A DNA stretch of 64,000 bases from Cloeon dipterum (Eukaryota; Arthropoda; Insecta; Ephemeroptera; Baetidae): assembly GCF_949628265.1 (NCBI RefSeq), contig NC_088787.1, positions 36,134,844-36,198,843 on the forward strand, written 5' to 3'. Shown here piece after piece: positions 19,609 to 31,494 of the stretch. The number at the start of each line of letters is the position of its first letter. Position 1 is the stretch's first letter. Both the position numbers and the translations under genes were made by a program. The notes beneath the pieces were generated by a model. The model saw only the letters and a program-made list of their open reading frames with translations. It was not told where the DNA came from and searched no databases.

Positions 19609-20930
19609 ATGACTTCGGAGCTGCCTCTCGAGGTGCCCCTTCCTAAGGTCGTGCCTGCGCCCCAACCTACACCTAGCCAGCAGGTGCTAGTTTCGTCAAC
19701 TCCCGGCGCCAGCATGGGACAGTTTGAACGAACCAGTGATTCCCTACCTCGCGCACTGCTTGATTCCCATCCCATGGACTATAAGTATGCTGAACAGATG
19801 AGTCCTGTTCCAACTGGTGGCCAGTGTTGGAGCCATCTGCCTTCGCCTAAAGAACGCGCTATCTCGCACTCTACAAAATCGGCTGAGTTTGACATTGATA
19901 GGCGCGCACCTACCGAAGGGAGTAAATGCCTCGTGTCGCAATCGTCCGTAGTCGAACCAGTAGCGGGATGCAGCGGGTGGAAGCCAGTCGAGAGGAAGAA
20001 GCCTCGTGCGTTGGAAGGCCCAGATATTGCAATCCCAAGATGTGGCGCCGCTTACAAATCCATCCGAGCAGGCTTCGACGAATTGTCTACAGACACAGCA
20101 GAGTCGGATGACTCCTCGCAAGAAATGGCAGATGAGGCGGCTGCCAGCCGAGTTTCGAAGCTGCAGGGAAACCAGGCGGCTATAATTGGTAATAGTGTTT
20201 TCGAGGGAATAACTGCGTCTAGCTACGATTCCTCGGCTACCTGACCTGAAAGTACATTAAAAATTTCAACTTTTTAGCTCGGACTGATCAAAAAACACCT
20301 GAGAAGAAAGTGATCAATGACGCGGTTCCTGCGACGCCTGGCAATGAGTGAAAGTAATATCTTCACCTTTCTGAAATGGTGGCTTCCTATGGTTCTTGCA
20401 AATTCATTCCGTGATTTAAAGAATGAAACACCAGTTCTAACACGCGTTGTATTTGCATTTCAGTGCCTCCTAAAAAGTTGCACTTAATGAAGATGACTTT
20501 CTTCTCTATGGATAGGAGGAATGACATGCCTGACTTCTTCCTCATCGCAGACAGCCAGTCCCCAAGACTGCAGACGTTTCCTGAGCTGCATCGGCTGACC
20601 CAGGACAAAACTGGTGATCCGAAGGTTCTCCGTAAGGATGAAATCGTCTACAGTGAGTATTGCAACCAAGTACCGCTCCTTGTAGTGTGAATATGCAATT
20701 TTTCAGGCCAGCTGTACATCACAACAGAGACCCTTTATGCACTGATGAATGAACTGCTCTCTGCGGACCAATTGCTAGCACAGACCATGCCACCAGGCAC
20801 CACTTTCCTAACGTCTACCTATGATGCCCTGGATACCGATCCTACAGAGAGAGGTGTCTTGCTAGCTGCCCTCGTGCTTATCGCGCCTTCCGCTGGAAAA
20901 GGGGCGAAGGGAGGCAAAGAAGTACTTTAA
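19609..20930 (+). CDS. Candidate BEN-like protein gene
   Basis: The first exon (19609-20188, donor GTAATA) encodes a Ser/Pro-rich, probably disordered region. A second short exon at 20278-20347 fits the same frame. Exons 20464-20652 (donor GTGAGT) and 20707-20930 (acceptor TTTCAG, stop TAA 20928-20930) join in frame. The last encodes an L-Y-I-T-T-E-T-L start, then an LMNELLSADQLL block and a later ALD, a spacing like the BEN DNA-binding fold. The join between 20347 and 20464 is off by one base at canonical sites, so either a small exon is missing or the gene is damaged. BEN assignment is by eye; another BEN-like gene lies at the other end of the window. Confidence 0.4.
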
Positions 20931-22739
20931 TCCAATGACGGCGTCGCCGTCGACGAAGGATAGGGGCGTGCGAACGAGAGTAAGATGCGAGCTAATCGAA
21001 GTACTTAGCCGCCCAATCGCAAGACAAGAACCTTATCTCCGCTCCTAACACCCTATTTCACGTCGTAAAGGCAATTGTTTATTTCTCTCAAGAATTAAAT
21101 AATCAAGTTTTGCTGCACTGTTTTCCTTCTAAGAGTCAAATCAAACGTTGTGGTCTCTGAGGTGAGTGTTGGGCCTATAAATCTACAACTCAAACAGGGC
21201 AATCTCCGCTCAAAGCCATCAGGCAACCTGTATTTCGCTTTTCTTTGACAAGTGACTCATTGTGTAATTGTATTGTGTTCAGCTTCGTATAGTGTGGTGT
21301 ATCTGTCGTGCTGAGTCCTGGTGGTGATGCGGGTGGCCGTCTCCTCTAGTCGATGCTGGATAGGGCGCGCTCCTAAAACAACAATAAACAGAAGGTGAGC
21401 AGAGATTGTGACGATAAGTCGACTAATATTCTTAAACCCGCCACTGGTTGCTTATTCCAGGCGGCTAGGTCAGAAAAATAGTCCCACCTGAGTTAAGACT
21501 GTGGTTTCTCTCTTTCTCTTCTTGCAGGCAGTGTGGACTGCGTCGGTCGGCCAACTCGAGGTTCACTCTGAAACTTGAACAACCAACAGGTGATCAGGCC
21601 GTGGTATTGATGCGTCGAGCGAAGCCAACTGACCGGTAAGGCAAGACGCAGATGCAGTCCTTCCCTTCTAACACGTTGTTCTCCCACAGTTATGGGCTCT
21701 CCACGCGCAGCCCTAGCCCAAGCTGTTCGGCGAAGCTCTCGTCTCTGTGGCAACGTCAGTCAGACTCCTACAATCAAAAGAAAGATGATTATCGAGTCGG
21801 CGATACACTCGAGCTAAGCACCACCTTGAACGCAGGAGAGTCTGGCTCGGCCTGGCTATCAGGTAATGATCCTCGCCAAGTGTGTGAAGGTTCTCGGGCT
21901 AAGTGGTCCTCCTAGGCAGGCAGCTCCTCCCCACCGGGCGACAGCTCGATACTGTGCAGTTCGGAGCTTCTCCGGCCCTTTTATATTCTCTCTCCTCTTG
22001 TGGCCGCCGGAGGGAGAACCAGGAAGGAGGGTTCTCGCTCAGGTGGCGACCTTCCCCTAGTCTCAGGTGACGTCCTGAACTAGGAGGGTTAGAGGGCTTG
22101 GTGGGGTAGTTTGAGACACACCCCCCTTGCCAGATATTAACGAAAACAAGATTGCTTTCTTGCTTGAGCGGTTAACTTTTTTGGTTCTCTTTTTATTTTA
22201 ATTACTTTATTAGTTAATTTTACAGTGCTATGCTAATTTCACTAAGTATTTTAATCCTGCACAGTTGGGGAAGTTAATGTTATTTAATTGGTTCTTTTTT
22301 GGTAATTTTTTAAGTTCAAAAGAAAGGAGGGGGAAGTGAAAGGATAAGTTTATTAGAGACAATAGGCAAAAATAGAAACTGCACTGTTCTGACTTTAATA
22401 TTAATTATTCCCATCCAGTAGCTAAAAATTGCGAATCATCTTTTCCAGATTTACAGTTGAGTTTCCGGAGTGGTCGGCTTGAGGGTTCCGAAGGATGACC
22501 GGTGCTCGAATGAAGCCGTACCTGCTTCGTGGTTTCCTGATGACTCTTCACCCGGCGCGATATGGTTCTCCCCATACTGATGTTGGTCGGCAATTTTTTT
22601 ATTGTAATATGGGACCTTTATTGTCTTGCGGACACCAAAACTGCCCCTCCCAATTTCAATAAAAAATGTACAACTTAGTCGGGAGAGTATTTTTATTCGG
22701 AGGAATAAAGGTACAAATTCCCTAAGGTGTTTTACTTGC
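20931..22739. other. 1.8 kb without a supported gene
   Basis: GC-rich around 21360-22100 with short open frames on both strands, then AT-rich. The GC-rich part could be a decayed LTR or leader, but I cannot show paired repeats. No exon is supported. Confidence 0.3.
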
Positions 22740-23110
22740 GCTTCAATGTCTCCTGGCGTCGTAAGACCTCCAGTAGCGGTTGCTCCTGGTGCCAGATCCC
22801 TCCGCCGCCCTAGTGTCCTCTCTTACTGCCCTCGCCTCCAGGTGGTCTGCGATGATGAAGACTGCCTCCGCTAGGGTGCACCTCCTGTGATCATGGATCC
22901 CTTCGAAGCACCCTCACAGGTTCGAAATCTCCCTGGTAAGCGCTCGGATGTCTTGAGCCGAAGGGCCTTGGTAGGGATAAGGGACTCCTTGCCGGGCCTG
23001 TTCCCCTTCGCCTTGAGCTGATGTCTCGGAGCTTGATGAGGAAGACGAGGGAATGAACAGTATGGGAATCATACGAGAGGGTCCGACGGGTTCGGCTGGC
23101 TGAGTACAAG
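22740..23110 (-). pseudogene. Possible gag-like relic
   Basis: Minus-strand reading gives a Ser-run, a Gln/Gly/Pro-rich segment, a helical DIRALTREISNL-like block, a frame change, and then an EAVFIIADHLEARAVRED-like helix. The composition suggests a decayed retroelement gag or another low-complexity host protein. Stops and a frame break make it non-functional. Confidence 0.25.
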
Positions 23111-23328
23111 TCCGGACTCCATCTTGGACCTGTACCTCTAGGACTGACGGGGTGGGTGGCCGAGCAGGCAGTGGGAGCGAGCGAAAAGATTAAGTTCAGC
23201 TAGAGAGTTGACACAGGCGCCACCTGTTGGAGTGAACGGCAAGTGGGAGTGATTTAAGTTGGCAGCATTTCATTGTAGCCACCTGTTGCGCGTGAACAGA
23301 AAGCGCTAAATTTAGTTGGTAGCAAAAC

Positions 23329-23870
23329 GTGTACAAACAAGCAGCGAAGCAGCAATGGTTTTTTGCAATGGGGAAAGTTCGCATGCGGTTGTATTCGCTG
23401 ATTTTGGCGATCGCTGCCAATCGTATCGCCGCGCTCGAATTTCACCGAAAGTCGGACCAAGTCGTTTGCAACACACTCACAAGTGAACAGTTGACATTCA
23501 CGCCTGCTTTTGCTTTCGCTTCACAGAAAATCGGTCAGGGATGTTGTGTCATTTTTTAAAAATTAGAATTTTAACGTTAATTTGAATTTAAGGTTAACAT
23601 TCCCGGCTGGTTGGAAACTGATCTGATGAACTGCAACTATGACATCGACGCGTATCGCTCATCCAGACTTGGCAATGGTAAATAAATATCTATTTTTTCC
23701 GCACATTTGATTATTTGTTTTTTCTCAATCAGAAATGTACGCAGCCAAGGGGACACTCCTCTTCAGTGGTTCACTGAAGCTGCATACTTGGAAACTGGAC
23801 ACGCAATGGCTTGGCTTCGAATTGGCGTCGCAAAAAGGCTTGTTTTCAACAGCTACGTGAGCTTCTGCCA
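23329..23870 (+). CDS. Candidate exons, unknown
   Basis: Open stretches at 23329-23559, about 23590-23680 (followed by GTAAAT) and about 23732-23863 (after TCAATCAG) read like small exons. The last has a Trp-rich hydrophobic segment. Frames between them were not proven to join. No family is recognised. Confidence 0.2.
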
Positions 23871-24027
23871 GTTTTAAATGATAGCAGTATATCAACTTTC
23901 TTTTTTAACAGACTCATATTACCCTGCTGAAAAGATCTATCGCAGTGATCATCAGCGTGAATGGCTCCGCCAGAAGCGTAGTTACTAGCAGCAGACAACT
24001 CAGGATTGGAAAGGTCATGACTGTTGC

Positions 24028-24309
24028 ATATGGTATATTTTTAAAAAATAATTTATGGAGTTGTAAAAAATGATCGGATCATATTTATTTTTCTTTAGCA
24101 ACATGATTTATTTGTTTTTAAAGCAAGGACTTGTTAAAATTATAATTTAAACTTTCAACTACCTGAACACAAAACAAGAAAAACAAATATGTTCTAAATC
24201 TATCAGACTGTAGCATACAGTAAATTTTTAAAAAATAATTTACGGAGTTGTAAAAATGATCGGATCATATTTATTTTTCTTTTGCAACATGATTTTTTTT
24301 AAAGCATGT
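24028..24309 (+). repeat. Near-tandem duplication of about 95 bp
   Basis: Bases about 24030-24125 and 24218-24309 are nearly the same (TTTTTAAAAAATAATTTA, then GATCGGATCATATTTATTTT). They flank about 90 bp of AT-rich sequence. Local duplication or paired ends of a small element are both possible. Confidence 0.6.
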
Positions 24310-24320
24310 ATTTCATGGAT

Positions 24321-24446
24321 GTCACTTATAGCATCATTTCTGTCAATTATGGCATCTGTTTACATATTTTTGTCACTTATGGCATCCCAACAAAGATGCC
24401 ATAAGTGACAGAAATGATGCTACAAGTGACAGTCACTTATAGCATC
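24321..24446. repeat. Compound palindrome of GTCACTTATRGCATC units
   Basis: The arm 24321-24356 pairs with 24395-24430 (36 nt, about two mismatches). A perfect inner stem, GTCACTTATGGCATC (24372-24386), pairs with 24395-24409 over an 8-nt loop. A further unit lies at 24432-24446. The same 15-base word thus occurs in alternating orientation about five times in 126 bp. Confidence 0.75.
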
Positions 24447-24589
24447 ACGCAAAAAGTAAATAAACAAAGCGATTTTCACGCTTTCTTAGGTTAGCAGCAC
24501 TTGGGCGTGGCCTGTGCTGAGGCGGGGCCAGTGATTCGGTTCGAGTCGCGTTCATTTTGGATTCATTTGGATTCATTCGGATTCTCCTC

Positions 24590-24769
24590 ATGGCTCTGGT
24601 AAGTGCCTGCACGCCATTAGAAACGCTCCCGAGATTATAACCTTTTCCCCCATTTCTGAGACTGCTACAGATTCAGGAACAGCCCAGGGGCTTCGTGAAC
24701 GTCCCCGCTACACCATCCTTGGGGTTGTTCATCCCTGGTCTGTTTGACTTTTCTGAAATCTTGAAATGA
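24590..24769 (+). CDS. Small spliced ORF ending in an ATGA overlap with the LINE-B start
   Basis: ATG at 24590-24592 starts a 9-nt coding exon followed by a donor GTAAGT at 24599. The next exon (24671-24769, acceptor CTACAG) is in frame and gives 35 codons, rich in Pro, Gly and Phe. Its stop TGA (24767-24769) overlaps the ATG of the LINE-B ORF (24766-24768). Either this is the 5' end of a host gene into which the LINE inserted, or an upstream ORF of the LINE permitting stop-start reinitiation. Confidence 0.45.
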
Positions 24770-27700
24770 CTGTGTGGAAAGGAGCGCTACTTGCCATTTT
24801 TGCTGCCACAACCATAATCCGCCCGACTGCCACCCAACCTTTGGAAGTCTTGAACATCGATGCTGACCCTTTTGACGTCACTCTCGCTGCCTGCCAAATA
24901 ATCAGCCAGAATTATTTGTCCTGCTGGGTTGCGGTCGAAAACAATCAAGTAGGTGGAAGAAAGATCAACAGAGTAATTTTATTATTCAGATTGTTCCTGC
25001 CAACAACATCGCATAGTAAAGCAACGAAAATCGCATTCTGGCATGTTCTCCTTTGTATCGCACTGAGCGGGAATGTTCACCTGAACCCAGGGCCCCCTAG
25101 CGCTCATAAGGTATGCATACTATGCGACAGGCCAGGAAGACGAAATCAAATAAAAATTGCCTGCGACAATTGCCACTCCATCTACCATACGGCCTGTTTA
25201 CGACTGAAGATTAGCGAGAGAAATAAATATGTGGCGGGAGGATATATTTGCTGGAGATGCACTTTGCCAAATTTTTCTGACTCGCTAATAGACACTGAAA
25301 TTGAAGCTCCGACCACAAACGTACCGCGATACGCGCTGCGCCAAAGAAATCGCAGCCAACCGCGACTTTTTGCTTTCAATGCCCGCTCATTGTCGAATAG
25401 AAAAAGACGAGCAGACAATTTTGCCGCGATTGAGCACTCGGATTCTGATATTATTTGTGTGTCCGAGACGTGGCTGTCGGCCGACCACGGCGACAATGAG
25501 ATCATCCCCGCTGACTACGTTGTGTTTCGCAATGACCGGACCATATGCCGACGCGCCTCCGGCGGTACTTTGATCGCCGTCCGTCCGCATCTGAAGCCAC
25601 GCAGACTGAAAAATTTAGAAGCTGGTGCTGAAGTTGTATGGGTCGAAGTAAAAATGGGCGAGATAAAAGTTTTGGTCGGCTCAGCGTACAGAAAACCAAA
25701 CGCTCCTGCCGCGTACAACGATCGTTTAATTGCTTCACTGGACAAAGCTGCGGAAGTAAAACATCTGTTTGACGTTTGCGTCCTAACAGGAGACTTCAAC
25801 TTGGACGCGGACTGGTCTCGAAGCCCGCCGACTGCAGGAAAAGCGCCCGCTGCTGAATTTCTAAGCACGTTTTCTGAACTCGCGCTGCAGCAGCTAGTGA
25901 AAAATGCAACCCGCACGACAGCTTCGACGGCGAAAATCCTCGATCTAGCGCTTTGCGATACGCCCGCGTTCGTTTCCAGCGTGGCTGTTATCCCGGGAAC
26001 GTCTGACAATGACGCTGTCCAGCTCGATTTCGCTCTCAACCTGAGAACATCAAGCAAATCAAGAGAGATATTCGATTTCAAGAACACCAACTGGCCGGCT
26101 CTGAGTCAGCAGCTTGAGGGAAAATTCGCCAACTGCACGTTTGCGGGTGACAACGTGGACCGCGCGTGGGAAAAATGGCTGAACTTCTATTGGCAAGCTT
26201 TAGCTGAGATCGTGCCCAAGAAACGTGTTCGCCCTGGACGCCGAAGTTCGGCACTGTGGATCACAAAGGAGCTGCGTGTTGAGATGACTAAAAGAGACAA
26301 ATTGTTTGAAAAGTGGCAAAAACAAAAATCGCAGAGCAGACGCGAGGAATTTTTGGCGGCTCGCAGAAAAGTGCAAAAAGCATTGCGGGCAGCAAGGGAC
26401 GGCTGGATGTGGGAGCTGGGACGCGGCCCCGGCGGAAACAAGTTTTTCTGGGACTTCATCAAGGCTAAGAGCAAGATTTCCCCTTCCGCCGGTGTATTTC
26501 AAATTAATGGTGCGACGATTTCTGAGCCTGAGCAAGTGGCTGCTGCGTTCAGTGAAGTGTTTTCCGGAAATTTCAACTCGGACACAAGTTATTTCCCATT
26601 CCTGAGACGCCATCCCCCCGGCCCCCCTCCCCCTACCCTTTCCGATGTGTCGGTCAGTGCTGCGTGTGTTTTCAGCAAATTGAAGCAGACGAAAGGAAAT
26701 GCCACGGCTGGCCCTGACGGTGTGCATGGCTGCGTGCTGCACAAGTGTGCGGCCGCTCTCGCTCCCAGCCTCGCGCGCCTTTTTAACTGCTCGCTGCAGC
26801 AGTGCGCACTACCAGCGGGTTGGAAGACGGCCGCCGTGGTAGCAATCCCTAAAGCTGGGAAAAAGTCTCTTCTACACAACTACAGGCCAATTAGCATGAC
26901 ATCTTTAGTTGGAAAAACGCTGGAAAAACTCGTGCGTGATAGAATTCAGCAATTTTTGGATGAAAATAAAACTATACCAGACTGTCAGCATGGTTTTCGC
27001 CAGCGGAGATCGTGCACGACGCTGCTGTGTAAGATGTTGGACAAGTGGGCGGCGATTGTAGACCAACATTCAGGAGCGCACATTCATGCCATCACCCTGG
27101 ATTGGAAGAAGGCTTTCGACCGCGTACCGCACGACAGGCTGCTGACGAAAATCTCGCATGACGGTGTGCGTGGCAACATTTTGGAGTGGACGAGCAGTTT
27201 CTTAAAAGGGCGACATCAATACGTAGTGTACAATGGAGCGAAATCGGAGCTGCAAGAAGTGAGCTCGGGAGTGGTGCAGGGCTCTGTCTTGGGCCCCCTA
27301 CTCTTTAATATCTATGTAGCGGACCTGCCTGCGGCTGTGAAGTCGCAAATAGCTCAATATGCAGACGACGTCACCCTCTGGAGGCACATCCGCACGGCCA
27401 CTGACGCAGAGGAACTGCAGGACGGCTTGGATGCGGTGTTTGCGTGGTGCATGAGCAACGGCATGGAGCTGAACGCGGCTAAGTGCCACGTCCTGGACGT
27501 GACACGGGCGAAGAACGCGCTGCACACCCGCTACAACGTCGGCGGCACCACGCTGGAATACAGCGAAACCGAGCGCATCCTTGGTGTGCACGTGAGCAGA
27601 GACTTGCGTTGGAACAAGCATGCTGATATCGCTTGCGGCAAGGCGGCGAAAGTGCTCTCTTTCGCTGCCCGCAACCTTTACGGCTGCACTCCACGAGTCA

Positions 27701-28154
27701 AGAGGTTGGCCTACCTGACGATGGTCAAGCCTTTGATGCTCTACGGCACCCCGGCGTGGCACCCATCTACCCAATGCAACATCAACAAGTTTCAGCGCGT
27801 GCAAGATCGAGCTCTTCGGTTCGTGCATGGGCGGCACGTGTCCGAAAATGCAAGAAAAGAGCTGATGACTGTCCACCAGCAGCTCAGCCTTAACGACATG
27901 ACTTTCTTTAGAAATGTCTTGATGGAGAAGCTGACATGGACGCAATGGAGCGAATTATGGTGGGCAGGACAATGAGAAATGCGGACAGCGAGCACAGACT
28001 GATTCCTCCTCGAACGCGCACTGACCTTGGATTGAACTCGTTTTCTTTCCGAATCGCGCAGCAGTGGAATTCCCTCCCGTCCGTAATTAAATTGTGTCCA
28101 AGTTCCCAGTTTCCCAAGTATTGTAAATTGTATATGATGTCAAATGTGATGTAG
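24766..28154 (+). pseudogene. LINE-B polyprotein, one 3' frameshift
   Basis: Open for 1069 codons to 27975. The N-terminus is hydrophobic like a signal peptide (residues about 7-22). Residues 102-110 read GNVHLNPGP, 2A-like. A C4HC3 PHD finger follows at about 115-162, then APE endonuclease with NARS, SETW, GDFN and SDND motifs (in the last, the usual His is Asn), and RT with RPIS, GFR, DWKKAFD and YADD at residues 865-868. Near 27935 a one-base shift moves the C-terminal 70 codons (RTRTDLGLNSF-like block, matching the LINE-A end) to another frame ending at 28152-28154. The shift removes only the last part, but the His-to-Asn change may also harm the nuclease. Confidence 0.88.
25069..25095 (+). 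other. 2A-like motif in LINE-B
   Basis: Codons for GNVHLNPGP. Relative to D-V/I-E-x-N-P-G-P, Asp is Asn and Glu is His, while NPGP is intact. It lies just before the PHD finger, exactly as in LINE-A. Confidence 0.6.
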
Positions 28155-28352
28155 ATTTAATGTAGCATAGGCTGTAGTGTGGCGAGTGTTTAAAGTAGTG
28201 GTAAATTTTGCTACTATTTTATTCACGAGTTTCAGCGGGTTGTTCGCTAGCACTGCAAATGCCTTATTTCTCCTTTCGTGATTTTCATGACTTTAAATGT
28301 TTGTAACATAATATGACTTGTTTGGAGAAATAAAACGAATTGAATTGAATTC

Positions 28353-28555
28353 AGCGGCCGGAATAACCGTTGTGCAAGTACCGTAACCGGTATTTTTAAT
28401 TTGAAATAGCGAGCTGTGGGTGTGCCTTTGTGACTTAAACAATTGAGCATCGCATCATCGTCATTGTGAATTTGGCTATTGCCACGTGGCACGTGCTTTC
28501 CGCGTGTTGATCAGTGAGCGTAATCAATAATTGTCTTGAGTGCCTCATCGACGGG
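28353..28555. promoter_or_regulatory. Spacer and presumed upstream region of the plus-strand helicase copy
   Basis: About 200 bp between the LINE tail and the first helicase codon. Nothing specific is seen. Confidence 0.3.
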
Positions 28556-30479
28556 ATGGCGAACGAAATTGGTGCTGCTTATCTGGACTGGCAGTATAAT
28601 TTGAGCTGTGCTGCTGCTGATGAGCGAGATGCATTGAACAGGAGACGGTGTCAGAACGAATGGCTTCCAGGGTTCAATAATGTAAGTTTTGCTTTCATTC
28701 CGTTGTAGCCCAATTTAGTGTCTTGCTTGTGAGTTTTGCATGGTTTAAATTGTTAATTAGTTACTGTAATTGTTGCTAAGTGGACTGACAATGTCGTAAT
28801 TTGTTTGCAGAAGCTACCTAGTTGTTTTTCCGCTCGGCAAATTGGCCAGATCGAAGATTCCGGATTGGCAATGTGAGTAGATTGAATTAATTGTTGATAG
28901 CGGAATAGTTGTTAGTTTAGCGTAATTTTATTATGTTATATTTTTCTGCATGTTTGCAATTTATAGCCGAATCCCAGAGCGTCAAGTTGGGTATGAAACG
29001 TTGAACAGGCGCTGCAGGGAGCGGCAGCGCCAATATCATATCGTGGACCAAAGCACTAGGAACACACATGAAGGGAGGCTGTTGTTTGTAGCCAGGAGAA
29101 GTGTGATGTTGCATGTGTTGAAGGAGATCCCGCAGTACATTGTCGATGCCGAGTCCGAGATCGAATATTGTTAACTCGTAATTTATTTGAATGTTTTGTT
29201 AATTTAAGAAATGTGCAATGGCTATGAGGACCACCTGAATTTTTTGGGCACTCAGAATTCGATATTCAAGTATGAGCTCAGGATGCTGATGCCAAGGTAC
29301 GTTAGATTGTTTTTGCTCCACCAAGGATTGTTGTTTTGTGCCAGCTGACTGTGAAGCAGTCTGAAGCAGATATGCATCCTGTGAAAGCAGCCTATGGTCG
29401 CCAGCAGCTGGAGCTAACTCTTGCTCATCGTGGTCCTCAAATTACTTTTCTTGTGGCCCCTATTTTGTTATTAATGGTTCTCTAGTGCATGCATGATTGC
29501 ATATCGCCCTTGAATGACTGCATTTGTGTGTGAATGTGTGTGTGTATGAATGAATTTCACAATTGTGTCAAACATGAAAACACCTAGAACGTTCCGGCGG
29601 AAGGGAAATGTCTGCAGTACCCCCCTTGGAAGCTGCTGAGGGGCAGCAGAGTCATCAGAGTGTGCCAGGCAGTCTGGACGGAGGCCCCCAGTTGTTGACT
29701 CTGAGCGTCACCAGTGCTCAACAGTAGATACCCCTGGGCCTGCCGGCAGCTGACCTGAGGTGTGACCTGGCGCATGGAAGGAGTATGGCAAGTAATTTTC
29801 CATGTCCCTGGACGGTTTTTGAGGTTTTTCAGCATTGGCACCAGACTGCTACTAGACCTGGCCAAATTGGGTACTTTACTAAAAGGAGCAAGCGATGAAG
29901 ACATGGTGACCTGTTCAGACCCTGGATCCTCCAGCCGGCGTGCAACATGGGTCGCCCGTATGGACCTTGAGCTGACACCAGAGGTGTACCAGTGCCTCGA
30001 AACCACTGTTGGTGAATGGTGTCAGTTCGAGGTCGCTTGCAGGCGCAAATTGGATGGTACTTGAAACTTGAAATTGCATTACAATTTTATTAAAACATTT
30101 TTACACTCTAGGAAAGTACCTCGTCAGGGCTCATGAAAAAGGAGTGATAACGTTGACTGAAGGGGACGGATCCAGCCTGGTCAACAGAGACGTTCTTGTG
30201 GCCTTGCGCAACCAGCGTTGCAAGGTTCAATTCGAGGCGACCCTCGTTTCGCATCGACTGAGGGTCACGGAAACTGTGGATGCGCTGAGCGCTTATGCAG
30301 ATTATTTTGAAGGTGGCGCTCTGCAAACCAAGGAGTGCGGCCTGCCTCTGGTAAATTTCATCTCGGAATGTTTGTGCTTGGTTTTTAAAAATGTGGTTGT
30401 CCCAACAGGTCCCCCTCAGACACCTCACAAAGTTCAGCAGTTGAGAAGGTTTTTACAACACGGAGTTAAACGACCTACA
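28556..30479 (+). pseudogene. SF1 helicase-like gene, plus-strand copy, 5' part
   Basis: Exons match the minus-strand gene at 58689-55277. Exon 1 is 28556-28681 (donor GTAAGT). Exon 2 is 28811-28872, exactly 62 nt in the same phase as in the other copy. Exon 3, from 28967, has the RERQRQY block matching RERQQQY, but runs to a TAA at 29172. Later pieces are about 29221-29298, about 29840-30056 (YQCLETTVGEW block, donor GTACTT), 30112-30350 (donor GTAAAT) and 30409-30479. The last holds an in-frame TGA and is cut at 30480 by a 6.3-kb insertion. Stops and insertion make this a pseudogene. It encodes the N-terminal accessory part preceding the motor. Confidence 0.72.
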
Positions 30480-30783
30480 CCCCAGGTGCCATTCTCCGTG
30501 GATTCCCGGGGGATCCTCCTAGAACGAGCGAGGGGATTCCCCCGAGAATTGGCGAACTCCTAAAACTATTGAAATCTGCCCGTTGGTGCGATTAAACACA
30601 TGCATGTCGGTGTCACTGTTCATAAAATGATGATTTAAGAACAAACCCCCCACTTTTTCACCCAAATTTGGGCAATAAATCGACTTAGAACGAGCGAGGT
30701 GGATCCCCAGAGAATGATCCCCTTCGAACTCGTTCCACCTCCTTAAAAACGCTCAGAAATGCAGTGTTCAAAGTTTCAGCCAG

Positions 30784-31025
30784 CCGGTTATAACCGGCAT
30801 GGCTAAAACCGGTTTTTGCCAGAACGTTTTAGCCGGTTTTAACCGGCACTTTCCGGTTTTTTCCAATTTAAAAAAAAATTACCTTAGTTTGTCACCGTTC
30901 ACGGTATTGACGGCACATTATGTGACGACAACGGTGTGCTAAATACATTGTTGTGAGACAAAAATTAACAATTTTTAGGAGTCCGGAATCGTCCGGTTAC
31001 AACCGGTTAAAACCGGTTTTAACCA
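30784..31025. repeat. CCGGTTTTAACCGG-type palindromic repeat, copy 1
   Basis: Many CCGGTT and AACCGG words in alternating orientation give overlapping palindromes, e.g. AACCGGTTAAAACCGGTTTT at about 31002-31021. A similar block lies at 54137-54256. Noncoding. Confidence 0.6.
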
Positions 31026-31494
31026 CTGGCATGTCATTTTCCGGAAAAAGACGGCATTTTGCGAACACTGCAGAAATGTCATGATATGAAGCAAAAAGCG
31101 ATACTAACTTCATATTTATTGATCTTGTTACGCATTTGAGTCATAAAACTTGCTAATTATTCAATTAGTTGAAGTTAATTAATGCCATTCAGTGCGGTGT
31201 TTTAAATTTGCCGCGCAACGTCTTCAGCCAGTCGAGTAGGCTCATTGGCAACATCGCTCCCCTCCTCACCTAACATCTGATCGCAATCACCTCGCCCACA
31301 AAGTGACAAACACAAACAATAAATAGAAGCTGATCAGATATTATGGTGTTATGGGTTTTATCTTTGATTTTATGTCTTGTGATAATTGGTAAAAGGTGTT
31401 TCCCGTCTTGTGTAAAAACCGAGGATGATGCGGAATAAAGCGACGAGGAGGAGGCTGAGGAATAGAGCACGTATTTAAGAAAGGTTGTTCCGGG

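Larger units (their letters stand above)
24766..28352 (+). mobile_element. Second APE-type LINE of the same family (LINE-B)
   Basis: The same domain order as LINE-A with moderate protein similarity throughout, so related but distinct subfamilies. It has AATAAA at about 28329 and ends in (GAATT)n at about 28336-28352, unlike the (AAT)n tail of LINE-A. The 5' limit is uncertain. Confidence 0.85.

Noticed and set aside
24321..24446. CRISPR-like array
   Set aside because: Units alternate in orientation without regular unique spacers, and the genome is eukaryotic.
26187..27945. Long minus-strand ORFs over LINE-B (up to 215 codons)
   Set aside because: Shadows of the GC-rich LINE polyprotein on the opposite strand.
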